Assembly: GCA_950022655.1 (NCBI GenBank)
Contig: OX465579.1
Location: forward strand, 14,669,088 to 14,733,087
Source: Alentia gelatinosa
Taxonomy: Eukaryota; Annelida; Polychaeta; Phyllodocida; Polynoidae
DNA: 64,000 nt
Reading direction: 5' to 3'
Shown: positions 28,301 through 42,400 of the stretch, piece after piece
Layout of the letters: each line of letters begins with the position of its first letter
How positions within the stretch are numbered: the first letter of the stretch is position 1
The notes under the pieces: model-generated
What the model saw: the letters and a program-made list of their open reading frames with translations, nothing else
Told to the model about the DNA's origin: nothing
Databases searched by the model: none
Position numbers and translations under genes: made by a program

Positions 28301-31300
28301 GTATGGGGACTCAGTAAACTACTACCCATTGTATAAAACCTGTCAGATGCTACAACTGTGGTATACGGATTCAAACCTGTGGTATACGGCCTCAAAACCA
28401 TGGTATACGGGAAAAATAGTCCCTTTTGCTATAGAGCAAAGAAACAGTTCCTGTTGTTATACCCTTTAATATGGCAATTACTGGGTTCAATTTATTCGAG
28501 AAGATGGATAATAAATGCAACAAACGATGATTTTGTGGACAAGCGGTTCTGTAAACCACTCGCGGTTGACCTCGTAATACACTCGCTAGCGCTCGTGTAT
28601 TACTACGCGTCAACCTCTCGTGGTTTACGGCCGCCTGTCCACAAATCCATCGATTATTGTCTATGTCAGCGATATTTACTCAATGAAAATCTCTGTGAGG
28701 AGAATTATCTCAGGCAAAAGGTGTTTCTTAATGGTACTCCCTCAAGTCTCTATTTTGCCGGGGACATACCAAGCGAGAAACGCAGTGATTTTCGGAATCG
28801 CTAACACAAAATGGCGTGTATGTGAGCTATTATTTCATATTCCACCTGATTATTGCTTCTAAGATGCTGGATTATCGATGGGAGATAATATCAAGAGACG
28901 TCACGAGTTTGAGTATGAGCTTATTCATGCCACGCATTTGCTGGCTCCATAATCTCACAAGTCGAAGACGAGTGAGATTACGGAACCAGCACAATAATTG
29001 AAATAAATAAACTCAAACTCAAACAAGTGGCGTCTAGATTTTATCCTACCCCGTTTCCATATATTTTGAATGGTAGAAAGTAGTGACATAAACAACATTA
29101 TATGTCACACCCGTGACATAATCAGATCGAATGTTAAGCCTATGGCGTTTTTTTATTAGGGGTAGGGTAATACTATAAAATGACAGCTCACATACACGCC
29201 CTTTTGTGTTGGCGATTTCAGAAATCGCTGCATTTCCCCGCTTCATGTTTCCCGGGCATTAAGTTACTTTAAGGTGGATTTACTATGTATAGCTATGCTG
29301 TCCAAACAGATCTGCTTGTAATCTTTGTGGCCTTTTCACGGGTATCTGGTGTCAGTGGCGTCAGCAAAGGCTTACCTTTCCGAATTCTACCTGAATAATG
29401 ACGTCAGCTTATAAGGCTGGATCTCGTCTGCTTTGAATGCGTCATCAAATTGCACGTGCAGCGTCCCAAGGGCGGGAAAGTCAGAGCATTGTGAACCCAC
29501 CTTTCATTATGGCGTACATGGGCGTAGGTGTTATATAAGAGGCATTTACACAGGAAGGAAAGGACTGTATTATCCATCGAGTACTAAGTCCCCGACGAAA
29601 ATGAATGGGGCCACAGTAAACTACCACCCATTGTTTCTATGGTGACAGAAACCATAAACATTGTTTACGGGTTTGAATCTCTGGTTATAGCCTCAAAGTC
29701 AATGTTTACGAGAAAAAAGTCTATTTGTACTGGAGAGCAAAAGAATAGTCCCCGATGAATATATTCACAATAATATGTCAATTCCCTGGTTTCATTTGTT
29801 CGTGAATATGGATGATACATGCAAAAATGATGGTTCTGTGGACAGGCAGCCATGTAAACTACTAAGGGTTCACTTCGTAATACACAAGTGTTAACCCTTT
29901 AAGGACGGCTGTCAGGGGCCCAGCTTCTCCCATAAGGACGGATACTGGCGGCAGTCTGTCTGGCTAGAGGACGGGAACATGTTGGTTAAAACTAATAATT
30001 CAAGTTTGTAATCATGAAATATTATACATGATCATAAATATTTTATTTCTTTTGAATAGAAATACTATATATGATGTTATATCTACATGTTCTGAAGATT
30101 TCATGAATAGTGCTCTATCATTTCTTTGTTAAAACTTTTTTTTTTATATTTGAACAATGATGCCTCAAGGCATCATGCGTCTTTAGTGTGGTGATGCCTC
30201 CAGGCATCATGCATCTTTAGTGCGGTGATGCCTGGAGGCATCATGCGTCCTTAAAGGGTTAACTAGTGTATTACTTTAGAGGAGATCATCAAAGTTTATG
30301 GTCAGAGCTCGTGTATCCTCAAGTTTGAATAGCGTAGTAATTCACAAGGCAAAGCCGTGTGAAATACATAGCGATTCAAACGAGATGGGCTCGAGCTCTA
30401 ACCCTAAACTTTCATAGGTTTCTGAATTCATCTCACCCCTTACATTGACTAATTGGCTAACATTTGTGACACAACCCCTCCATGGAGTATTTTTTCTAAA
30501 TACTCCATGGGCATTGAGTATGCATTCCCAGTGTAAAGTCTATGGGGGGAAAATACCAACGATGAGTTAATACGCTTTAACCACTCATGGTCGACAGCCG
30601 CCTGTCCACGAAACCATCGAATATTGTCAATGCATTTTACTGGCCTGTGGAAAGTTGCCGTAGTTTATATCTTACCCCAAACCGAATACTCCAGGTTAAA
30701 AGAAATTCCTTTATTTTTTTTAAAAGCCTAATCCTCAATGGCGCAAAGCGTATGGTACCCGATGAATACTCCTTTTATGGAACTCGTAAATGGTGTTCCC
30801 TTTCAATGCTATTAAGTGTGGGGCAAGGCTTTGACGTTGCGAGTGCAAGCACATGTAATTGCACCAGCATATATCTAGAGGTGAGGTTTTGAGCAGAGAT
30901 GAAATATCAAAGGTATGGTCCGTTCAATACTCCACAACAAACTGAGCGCTGGGCTATTATGTCTATAACACACACACAAGAGTTTAACACAATGAGCAAG
31001 ATCAATCACCAAAGAGCCAAGTTGATGTTCATTCATCGCTTACCGGACATGTAGCATTCATTACTATATACCCATGCTTTATTATCCATCGTATACAAAG
31101 CCCCCATTGAAAATGTATGGGGACTCAGTAAACCACGACCCATTATATAAAACCTGTCAGATACCATAACTGTGGTATACAGATTCAAACCTGTGGTATA
31201 CGGCCTCAAAACCATGGTATACAGGGAAAATAGTCCCTTTGAGCTATAGAGCAAAGAAATAGTCCCTATTGTTGTACCTTTTAATATGGCAATAACTGGG

Positions 31301-34300
31301 TTTAATTCATTGGAGAAGATGGATAATAAATACAACAAACGATGGTTTTGTGGACAGGCGGCTCTGTAAACCACTCGAGGTTGACGTGGTAATACACTCG
31401 CTAGCACTTGTGTATTACGACGCGTCAACCTCTCGTGGTTAATGGCCGCCTGTCCACAAAACCATCGATTATTGTCTATGCATATACTGTGAATACCAAC
31501 GTTTCGGCATATCACGTAAAAATACGGTACGGACCACTGTTTCGTACACTAAAATACGGACCACCTTGCCATACACATTTATTAAGATATTGGTTGTTAA
31601 GCCAAATGGAATTGATTTTTTAGAAAATTTCGGGTATAAAGTAAATATATAACGTCCAACCATGCTTGTACAATTCATAGAACTCGATGATGATTTACTG
31701 TTTGTACGGAACTCTGCGTAAACGCCTCGGTCCGTACATACCGTAAATTAGCATCTCGTTCGGGTATATAGTAGATATATAACGTCCAACCATGCTTGTA
31801 GCATCTCGTTCTGTGACTTGTACAGCATGGTCAGGAAGTTCTCTATAAGTATGCACACAGTTTTAACTAAACTGCTTTTATATAAGCCACGATACTACGG
31901 ACCCCTGGCATGTTAACAGCTACCCCGTTTTAATACCCACCTAATGCAAAGTGTCCATAGAAAACATATAGGGAGTGTGTATCACCATAACTAGAGCATA
32001 CGGATATGTTGTATGCTCCAGGCTGCAAAAGCCGGCATATACAGAGAGGTAGTGCATATGAAAAAATAGTATGTACCTAAATGAACTAATATAAGTGCGC
32101 CAGTTGTCAGGATAAGGTGGGTGATAAATACAATATATAAGACTGGTTTCAATTAAAAGCAGTCGTATGCTCCTCGGAGTTGACTAAGCGCAATATCCTC
32201 GGATATTACAAAGCATCAACTCCTTGGATCATACAACCACTTGTATCTGAAACCAGTCAGTGTTGTGTATACTACCCCTCATATAAATCTCCATAATCTT
32301 ACCAATGTGTGACTGTATGCCACGGTTATACCATAAAATATTTTATTATCCACCTAATACAAAGTGTCCATAGAAAACACGTAGGGAGTCTGTATGGACA
32401 TACCCAGCGCATACGGATATGCTGTATGCTCCGGGTGGCGCATACGGAAAAATAGTGCACATGGAAAATAGTACATGACTGAAATGAACTGATATCGACA
32501 TGCCACTTGTCCAGAAAAGGTGGATGATAAATTCAATGTAGACTGGTTTCAGATAAAAGCGGTTGTGTGCTCCTCGGCGTTTACTCTGCGCAATATCCTC
32601 GCATACGCTTGGATATTACTACGCGTCAACTCCTCGTTATCTATGTAATGCATGTACTGACCATAACCTATAACCAATTCATTGCATGTGCAGATAAATC
32701 AACACACTTTGAAGGGGAATGAATTGATGGTTCTGCAACATGTACATAAAAATAGAAAAATCAATATTGTCAAGCCAGAGACAAATCGATGGTGTTTAGA
32801 TTATTTAATTTACTGATATGTGCTATGTTATTAGTCATTAACTCGTAAAAAGTACCTGATACAAAGGCTGGAGGAATGTATATCTCCCTTAAGCAATGTA
32901 GTTTACTGCAACTCGTTAAATTCAACCCTTTAGGACACTAGAATGATCCAGATTCACAAGCCTACAGACAGCAATATTATTACTCAGTCATTAAATCACG
33001 AGTGAACATTGTACTGAATGAGAGCTGAAGGTAATTAATTCTGGGTGACATATTGGCACATAGGGCACATAGCTATTGTATTATGGAGACGGCCACCACC
33101 ACCCCCTCCCCCTTTCCCGATACAAAACAAAACAAAAGGTGGCTGGTCTAGTTGTCAATGGATTTTATTGAATTTTTTTTAATTTGGTTTGCTATAAAAA
33201 GGTTTTAGCCTCGTCTGGATTATCTATAGATTCTGACGGCAGAAAATAGTGGTTGTCCCTTGCATACAGTGGCGCTATCTTACAATTTACTGGATGATGA
33301 TGACGGAACTAACAATCACTCTGTACCCTATAGTATTACTAGAGGAAGTCATGTATACATATTGTCGATGAGAGAAATTATCAACAACCAGGTGATAGTA
33401 AGTCTGCGGAGGAATTATGTTTTATTACAAAATAACAGATGATTTAATATAAGTATTTTGAAGTACTAAGACAGTCAGCCCATTTTTGTATTATCATATA
33501 CCTAAAAATGGCGAAATTTTAGCCAGTCATGTGATCACATACGCCGTACGTCATAGTGTGACGTACGAATATACATACGTCATGGGTAACAGCAGGCAGT
33601 ATGTGTGGGTTATACGGCCATAGGTATATAATAATACATGCATTTGTTTTGTGTTTTAAGCAAAACCGATCAGCCGTAATAGTTCTATAGATAAAAATGA
33701 CTTAGTTTTGTGCACAAGTGTGACATAATCCCCCATTTTCTAAATACTCCATGGGCATTGAGTACGAGTTCACAATGCTATGTCTATGGGGAAGGAATAA
33801 CAGGTGAGATAAAGCAGGATATAAAGGTAGTATACATCAGAATAATGAAGACTCAAAGGCCATAAAAGATTTAAAGTCCATATTCAGGGCACCACACAAT
33901 GTAGTTGATCTCCAGCTCAGAGCTTTTCTGCAGTATTAAAGAAGAAACCAACAAGTTTTGGTCAAGGTCGTCGTTCTCCACGACTTTGATGCGGTGTGAT
34001 ATGAACGAGGCGACAGCCGAGTGAATATCACATAGCATTCAAACGAATGGGCAACACATAGGATATATACCATGGAGAAGGGACTGCAATACTTGTAGGG
34101 GCATGGAGAACGAGTTCACCATGTTAAGCCTATGGACATTTATTCCAGGGGTGAAATAAACCATTATACATGTAATTACAATGGATCATAATCCAATCCA
34201 GTATATTTCCGTTCTAACGACTGACATAAAAACTACTGCTCATTATCCTCCCAGATATCTTAGAAAACCTTAATATATTTTGTTTTGAAATGATTAAAAA

Positions 34301-37300
34301 TATGATAAATATATAACTGGTATAGCAAACCAAGCTGAATTCTGTAAAGCATTGTGGCCCCGGTGGTCTCTTTACCTGCCGATAGTGTCAGGGAGTTGCT
34401 TGGCAAGGGTTATCTCCACTGACCTTGACTAGGGTGAGTGGTGATCTGATATAACTGGACGGCCTTCAATTGAAGCACGGCGTGGTTCAAGAGTCTCTGT
34501 CATCTTCAATTCATTTTTTTGCTTCCTTGCTGATATAACAGTTTGCAGTTGCTGCAGCGAAAGGCTTCCCCCACCTAAACCAACCTGAGATCATCTACAA
34601 ACCTTAACCGCCCATCGAAATAATGACACTCATTGAAATAATGACAATAACAACTGTATTTTGATGGATGGAAAATGGAAATGAATTGGAGATATCACAG
34701 GATGGAACAGATTTAACCTGATTTGATTTCTGTTTAATGACTGTCTTTCAGTGAACTTTAAGCATATTTACGCCATAAAGGGGGTTTAATTATGTTTAAA
34801 GGTCACCTAAAGACAACCATTGAGCAAATAATAATCTGATTAAAGTCTGATGTTTCGTCATGTGTATACAGTACTTCTTCACCAATGCAATTCCCATCAA
34901 GCCAATTCCCATCAAGCAATTTCGGAACATCCATGTTCGTTCGTCGTTGACAAAGGAACGGTACTTTGTCGTAGGCAAATAATCCTAACGCAGTCGGCGA
35001 TAGTCGGCAGATGCAGGGACAGCTAGGCAAGAGTGAGCCTACGATTAGTGAATGCAGAGATGTCCTTTTGTCGCCGACAAGTTGTCGGCCTATATTCCAA
35101 ATTCGCTTGCCAAAAGTTTATCAACATTTTGATAAATCCTGTTGGCAACAAGGGAACATTGGAGACACCCGATATTTGCCTGCGACAAGTTCACTGACTA
35201 CTATATGATTTGGGAACTAATCCTTCAATCCTGAATCGGTTGGTGTGCATTAAGCCCAATACACATCTACCGATTCAGGATTAAACGATTAGTTTCTAAA
35301 TCGTATAGGAATCGGTGAACTTGTCCAATGCGAATTACATAATACCTCGGCCTGTCTTGGCCACCCAAGCAAGTGCCATTAATCAATGTTCGGTTGTCGG
35401 CGACTAGATTTATCAACAAGTTGATAAACGTTTGGCCACCGATTTAGGAACATAAAAACCACAACTTGTCAGTAAAAAAAAACATCTGGAGGAAGTCTTT
35501 CACTAATCGTTGCCTGACCCTTGCCTAGCTGTGCTACATCTACCGACTACAGCCAACTCTGTTAGGATGCCTTGCCTTTGACAAATTACCGTCCGTTTTT
35601 CGCCGCCACAAGTACATTTATGAATATTCCGAAATCGGTAGATGTGTATTGGGTTTAAGACTCAATGATAATGAGCTGAATTTGTGCGAATGATTTTGTT
35701 TTATGCTTCAGACAACCGGTGCTCTTCAGTCGGGGCCTCTCCACGGCCAGTCACGGTCGACGCAAGTATCAGGTGTACGAGAGTCTGGACCTGACGACTG
35801 CCAGCGATGTGTGCACCTCCACACAGGACTTTAAGTCCAGGGAGAGCTACTCAGATGTTCCCGAGAAGGCTGAGTAAGTACTTATATAGAACGTCCTGAC
35901 CATGCTGTACAAGTCACAGAACGAGATGCTAATTTACCGTATGTACGGACCGAAGCGTTTACGCCGAGCTCCATACAAACGGTAAATTAGCATCGATTGT
36001 TTACATGGCGTTCGTTTTCCTCTGCTACAGACATCACTTCATATCGACCATCTTGCGAAGTGAACAAAGTCTGGTTCCCTAAAATTTGTCTTGCTCCCTT
36101 TTTTGTCTGTTTTTAAAAAAATATTTTCATTATTGACTCATATCTATGCTGCCATGGCTTATCTGTTGCCTTACTGATTGATTATTGTCTTACATTCAGA
36201 AAAGATTGCTTCCTTGTACAAAGAACCAAAAGCATACATCAAGATGTCTTTCTGCCAGGGCGATTACAGACAAAATAAGAGATCCTCTAACAGGAAAAGG
36301 TCTATACACATTACATACAATTTCAGAGAGTACGTTTGACCTTGTTTACAATTCTGGAAAGTTAATCCGCAGTCCAATACAAAATGAAAACTGTAAGCCT
36401 TGTTCAGTTGACCTGTTATTACGCTGAAGATGAAGTGATATCTGATATAAACAACGGGTAACTTCCACTAGAATGTATGTTGCATACTTAGAACAAAACT
36501 CACGAGATGGGAATAACTGGGTCCGTACTCCATGGAGTTAAACATGGAGTAATTCACGATGAAAAGCTACATGATGAAGAACATTATCAATCGAGAAAAT
36601 AACTCACTCAATCAGCCATTGAGTATTGGATCCAATACCTTCACGGCCATGGAGTATGAGTTCCAAACGTTAAGCCTTTGGAGAAATATACTCGGGTGAA
36701 ATGGTAAGAATTTAGAAAGAAACTGATGAGTGTTTGGTCTGTATCCTAGTTCGCCATCGATTTTGGAGTGCGCAGTATCATGAACGAGGAGAATATTCTG
36801 AGGCCCTCCAAACGGCGAACGGGGACTCAGACCAAGTACGAAAACGTTTCTGATTTTATCTTAACCTGGAAATATCTATTTGTTTATCGACTGTTGAGTA
36901 TGAGTTATCATACTCGCAAGCCTGTTGGAAACGAGTTCCTAATGTTAAGCCTATGGACGTTTATACCAGGCTAAGATGAAAAGTGCATCAAGATCCGTAG
37001 CCCCTGAAAATATCACTGCACGAAAACCACCATTTTATTCACATATACGCCGGAAGTGCATGTATTGGCTGAATATTGACTTGTTTTCATTTATATACGC
37101 CCAGGCCTTATATACGACAGACGCGTCTTGGCTGTATTTCACACCGGGCGGAAATGAGAGAAAATACCCCCTCCCGCCCCTTTGTGTTGGTAGAAGTACA
37201 GGTGTCCTCAGTAGGAAGCCCTCGCCCCCCACCCCGACCCCCGCCACCTCCCCCCGCCCGCTCTCAATGAAGCCCTGTTCACTGTACGCTTATATATACG

Positions 37301-39283
37301 CCCACAGATGAGGTGTATACACACGGGGATTAAGACAATCTTGTAGACGCAAAATACCTACTTGTAGACGCCGGGCGCATTTATATGTAAAATGATGGTT
37401 TTCGTGCAGTGTATGCTATCAAGTTTTGGTGGCAGAGTAATCTCACGAGACAGAGAAGGATTAAGTAGCAACCCAAAATGAATGTTATATTTTTAGTGGC
37501 TACTAATGGAGTGTGGTTGTGTGTCGTTCAGATCACTGACTGATTGGCTAACATCTGTGACATCATTACCCATTGAGAATTCCTTAATTAGAACTGCATT
37601 GAAAATCGTATTTTACGATTCAAGTGCCTTTCTGGATTTATCTTACCCCTTTCTATGACATTAAATATCACGCCACGGCCGTGGTGTAGTATTGTCACTT
37701 TACCGGGGTGATCGTTAAGTATATTTTTCTAATGTTATTCCTATAGCTAAACTTGTACCAGGTAAGATAATGTCCCATACTCCACGGGCATTAAGTACGA
37801 GTTCCTAGTGTTAATCGCCATATTATATGGTCTACCAGAAGAGACTATTTTTTGTCCTCCAGCACAAAGGGACTATTTTCCCGTAATCAATAGGTTCAAA
37901 AACGTAATCAATCGCTATGATTTCTGACAGCATAGAATCAAATCGATAGTGGTTTGCTTTGGTCCCATTCATTTGCAATGAAGACTTTTGTAAATGTTTT
38001 TATTATAAAATAAAGTAAGAGTTCTAGCATTGTGTACGGGTCATTATCCTACCCCTAATAAAAACGGCCCATAGGCATAACATAGGCAAATTTTATGCGG
38101 CATACTATGACATAAAGTGCGATTTATGCCTCTAGGGGCATAAAAAAAATCGACCAATCAGCGACCAGATTGTGAGCTGCTCCGAAAAAAAGTTCTGGTT
38201 GGACTCAAAAGTTCTGGTTGGACTTCGGTTGGTCGTTCAATCGATATCTATATTTTAGTAATCCAAAAGGGTAGAGACGGGGTAGGATAAATGCGAAACC
38301 GAACTCGAGTTAGACTTGTCAGTGTCTATGCCACTCTGGTCAGGTCTGTTCCTCACTACGCTCAGCTAACGCTTCGCGTAGTAATACACGACCTTCCCGT
38401 CGTGGCATAAACATTGACAAGTCTAACTCTCGTTCAGTTTCTACTAATTCTGATGCCTTTCTCACCATTGAGCTACTGTATGTACCTCAATGATATAAAT
38501 TACTTACCTGCATAACGAACTTTCCGTCGTTCATGTACTCCCATTTATCCTAACCTGGTATAAACGTCCATAGGCTTATTATCAGGAACTCGTACTCAAC
38601 AGGCTTGTGAGTACGGTAACCTATACTCAGTGGGCAATAAACAGATAAATATTTCCAGGCTAGGATAGAATCAGAACCATATTCGTGTCTGGTCTGAGTC
38701 CCCTTTCCCCATTTCACCATCTTTGGAGCGCTTCTGGATATCCACTCGGCTATCCCCTCGTTCATATTACTGCGTGCTCCAAACTCGATGGCGAAAGGGG
38801 TACACAGACCAAACACTCATCAATTTCTTTCTTTGCATCAGACTGAAATATACCCAATCATTCGTCAGAACCGTTACTGAGCATTGATAGATAAATTATT
38901 TTTCATGTCCAAGTATAGGTCTACTCTCCCAGCATAGACCTAGTGTTACCTTTGTACAATCAAGACATGGTACAACTTATGAAGCCTCTGTACGTCCAAA
39001 ATATGCGGTAAAATGTATCTTGATTGATTCTGCTAGGTGTTTTGATGTCCGAAGACAGACAGTCCCTTTTCATATCATATACCTAATGATGGTGAAATTT
39101 TAACTAGCCATAAATAAGTCATAGGCAGCTGGCAGTATACATGTGTATGTGATACCTCCATAGCTATATTATGATATATGCTCACAAATCACTTCATGTT
39201 TATTGATTAGAAAAGCCAACCGCGACATTGCCTATGCATTTACACCCACACACCCACACCCACACACCCATACACCCACACAC

Positions 39284-39341
<58 letters not shown>

Positions 39342-39388
39342 GAATTACTCACTCTGCCTTGGTGAATCTAACGTGCAGGACCTGTGAA

Positions 39389-39439
<51 letters not shown>

Positions 39440-42400
39440 GATGTGCTTTGCCTTATTTCTTTCCCTTTCACCTTTATCCATATAACCCCAAAATGCCAAA
39501 TTGTACTCCGCTGTGAAAATAGGCAAGCCTCAATGAAGCTGATGACCGATAGCCCATTAACCCGATCACCAATTAGCACAAAAGCATACTCCAGTACCGT
39601 TATCGACTGACCCGGTATGGGTTTCCTTGTCTATACGGGATTTCCCAATAATGGCCGGGCCTATATACGGGATAATGTATGCACAAGACGTAAGGGTGAA
39701 TGGGTTAATTGTGGGAACACTGCGGCAGACTAATATGAAGTTACAGCACTAAAATCAATAACGGTTGCACCTGCAGGTTGATTTGGTGGCGACAGGGTTT
39801 GGTGTTTACCTGTAGAGGTACGCATCCTAGGTGAGTGGGGGTGTTAACATGTTATAACACCTGGACACAGTCGACGTACATACCTGTACAAGCTGCTGAC
39901 GACAATACCTGATAAAGATGGTTAATCTTTCTTGCTTTATCCTACGCCTAATAAAAAAAACTTCATAGGCTTAACATTGGGTCACTGTATTCGGTCTGGA
40001 GTTCAGAAAAATGAAAAATATTGCTCTAGTGGGATACACTTGACAAATGATGTCATTTGTTAATGTAGAAGTAATTTAGACGGGCGGGGTAGGATAGATT
40101 CTAAACCAAACTCGAGTTAGTCGTGTTATTGTTCATCGTACTCCGGCAAGATCGCGTATTACTGTTCTTGGCTTCGCCTCGCGCAGTAATACGCGATCTT
40201 GCCGTTGTGCGATAAACAACAACATGACTAACTCTTGTTTGGTTTCTCCATAATATTGCTAACTATATGTTAGTGTTACTACTACTACTACTACCTCAAT
40301 TTATGTGAGGAGGTGAAATTGTACAAACAAGGAAGAAATCTCGGAGGATATTTCGTAATTAGATATGATGCGCTTTTTCAATGAAGAGTACCAAGTCACA
40401 CACCTCTAGAATGTGAACATTTTGTAATGTTTATACATATTCCATGTCACATTACATTATCAAACCATACATAGAATATTTTGTCGTTGCATAAAATGGC
40501 CAAGCTAAAATTCTCATTTGTATACTACTTACATGTTTATGAAAGTACGAATGTACAGTAATACCCTGCTTAACCCTTTGGCGCCGGGTGATGCCTTAAG
40601 GCATCGCCGCCCATGGCCGGATGATGCCTTAAGGCATCGCCGTGTGTGGCCGGATGATGCCTTAAGGCATCATTTTCTAAGACTTACAAAATCATAGTTT
40701 ATGTGTAATAACTTTGTAAATAATTGATCAATAATGATGAAATTTTTACAGGATGTTGGTATAACATTAGCCTTACGATTTTGAAATATTCATAAAATAA
40801 TATTAAAGACCACGTGTTTTATCACGTGATCAAAAGTGAAATTATCATAATTGGCCTGAAAAGACCCCGTCCCCTGGCGGTATATACTAACACCCTACCC
40901 GGCCTTACAGACACTACTTTGTCAGAGGTGCCCGGCGTGAAAGGGTTAAAGAGACACCCTTCGTTCCGAGCAGAGTGGTCCCTTAAGCGGGGTGTCCCAT
41001 TAACCGGTGTTTGCAGTCTGTCGATGGTTAGGCTATATAGTATATGATGCCGTTATACAGGCGATACTTTGACATAGAGGCACTTTCTAACCACAAAAAC
41101 ACCCCACAGACGCCTATCTGACATCTACAGCAGCTCTTGCCAGGTTTCTTATTGTCTCAGACACACACCATAAACAAGCAATCAAGATAATCTGGTGTGT
41201 AGTCCCCACACTGTCCCGTCAGATTTGATAAGGTGTCCCTCCAATCGGTCCCCTTATGCAGCATTCAGTACCGTAATAACTGTCCCCTAAAGCAGGGTGT
41301 TTCCTTCAGAAGAGTGGCCCCCTTAATCGGGGTTCAAATAAACTCCTAATGGAGAGAAAAATATCCGTTCCAAGCATAGTGCCCCTTAAGCGAGCTCTAC
41401 CCTTAAGCGATCTCTCCCCTTAAGCGATCTCTCCCCTTAAGCGTGGTTTTCCCCTTAAGCGAGGTCTCCCCTTAACCCATTCACGGCGGATGATGCCATA
41501 TGGCAACAACCGTGCTGGGGGCGGGTGATGCCAAAAGGCATCATTTTCTTAAATTTGCAAAATTTCGTTTTTGTGGAATAAAATGGGAAATATTGGATAC
41601 ATAATCATGAAATTTTCACTGAATATAGATGCAACACCCAGGTGAAATGGATGAGAATGTTAATGATTGCATATTTTATCACATCCAAAACTATAGAACT
41701 ATTACTATAGTGTAAAATCCGAACTATTACTATAGGCCTGAGACCTCCCGCCCTCTGGCAGTATGCATTAGCACTAGTACCCGCCCTTTACCACATACTA
41801 TTGCCACAGGTACCCGCCCTTAAAGGGTTAAGCGGTGTGTCCCAGTAGCGGAGTTATACTGTACGCTAATTAAAACACAAACAGATTAACCTGGTTCAGA
41901 CTCCCATTTATACACTACTCACAACCTTATTGAGTATTCATCACACTTTCATTATACTACTTACAACAGATACATCATCAGATTAACCAGGTTCGATATC
42001 CATTTATATATCACTCGCATGATTGCTTCTAAAGCACAAATATATTTACTATCTAACGCTCTATCACTACACGACTTTCATAGAAACAACTATTCACAGT
42101 AGCAATTCTAAGGATCCAATACACCACATTGACCCTATTGAAACTCACAATTGTATACTACTCATACTATCACAAAGGCACCACATGAGGATTTGTATAA
42201 ATACACAATACTGACCGGTTTCAGATACAAGCAGTCGTATGCTCCGAGGAGTTGACGCGTATAGTAATATCCGAGCGCATGCGAAGATATTGCGCAGAGC
42301 CAACTCCGAGGAGCATGCAGTAGCAATTATCTGAAACCAGTCTATATTGTATTTATTATCCACCTTTTCCTGACAAGTGGAGTACCAATAGTTCATTTAG

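Larger units (their letters stand above)
29569..30632. mobile_element. foldback MITE family D, copy 4, split by two insertions
   Basis: Left part 29569-29890 (ttatccatcgagtactaagt ... gtaatacacaagtg). Right part about 30263-30285 and 30570-30632 (gccgcctgtccacgaaacca). Interrupted by a piggyBac-like MITE and a family B copy. Confidence 0.75.
40556..41861. mobile_element. Tigger/pogo-like element with internal CCCTTAAGCG array
   Basis: TA at 40554-40555 and 41862-41863. Ends CAGTAATACCCTGCTTAA and the complement of ttatactg (CAGTATAACTCCGCT). The interior repeats cccttaagcgg/ggtgtccc words, densest at 41385-41470. Two piggyBac-like MITEs are inserted in it. No transposase frame. Confidence 0.75.

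Noticed and set aside
27883..28804. Open frames of 148-172 codons
   Set aside because: They run through the family D hairpins and body repeats. The same peptides appear in the other D copies, so they are by-products.
34340..34520. Possible tRNA gene or SINE head (ggccccggtggtctctttac, gtggttcaagagtc)
   Set aside because: A- and B-box-like words are about 130 bases apart with no cloverleaf or tail.
39203..39610. 135-codon open frame
   Set aside because: Consists of the CA and TA microsatellites and their flanks.
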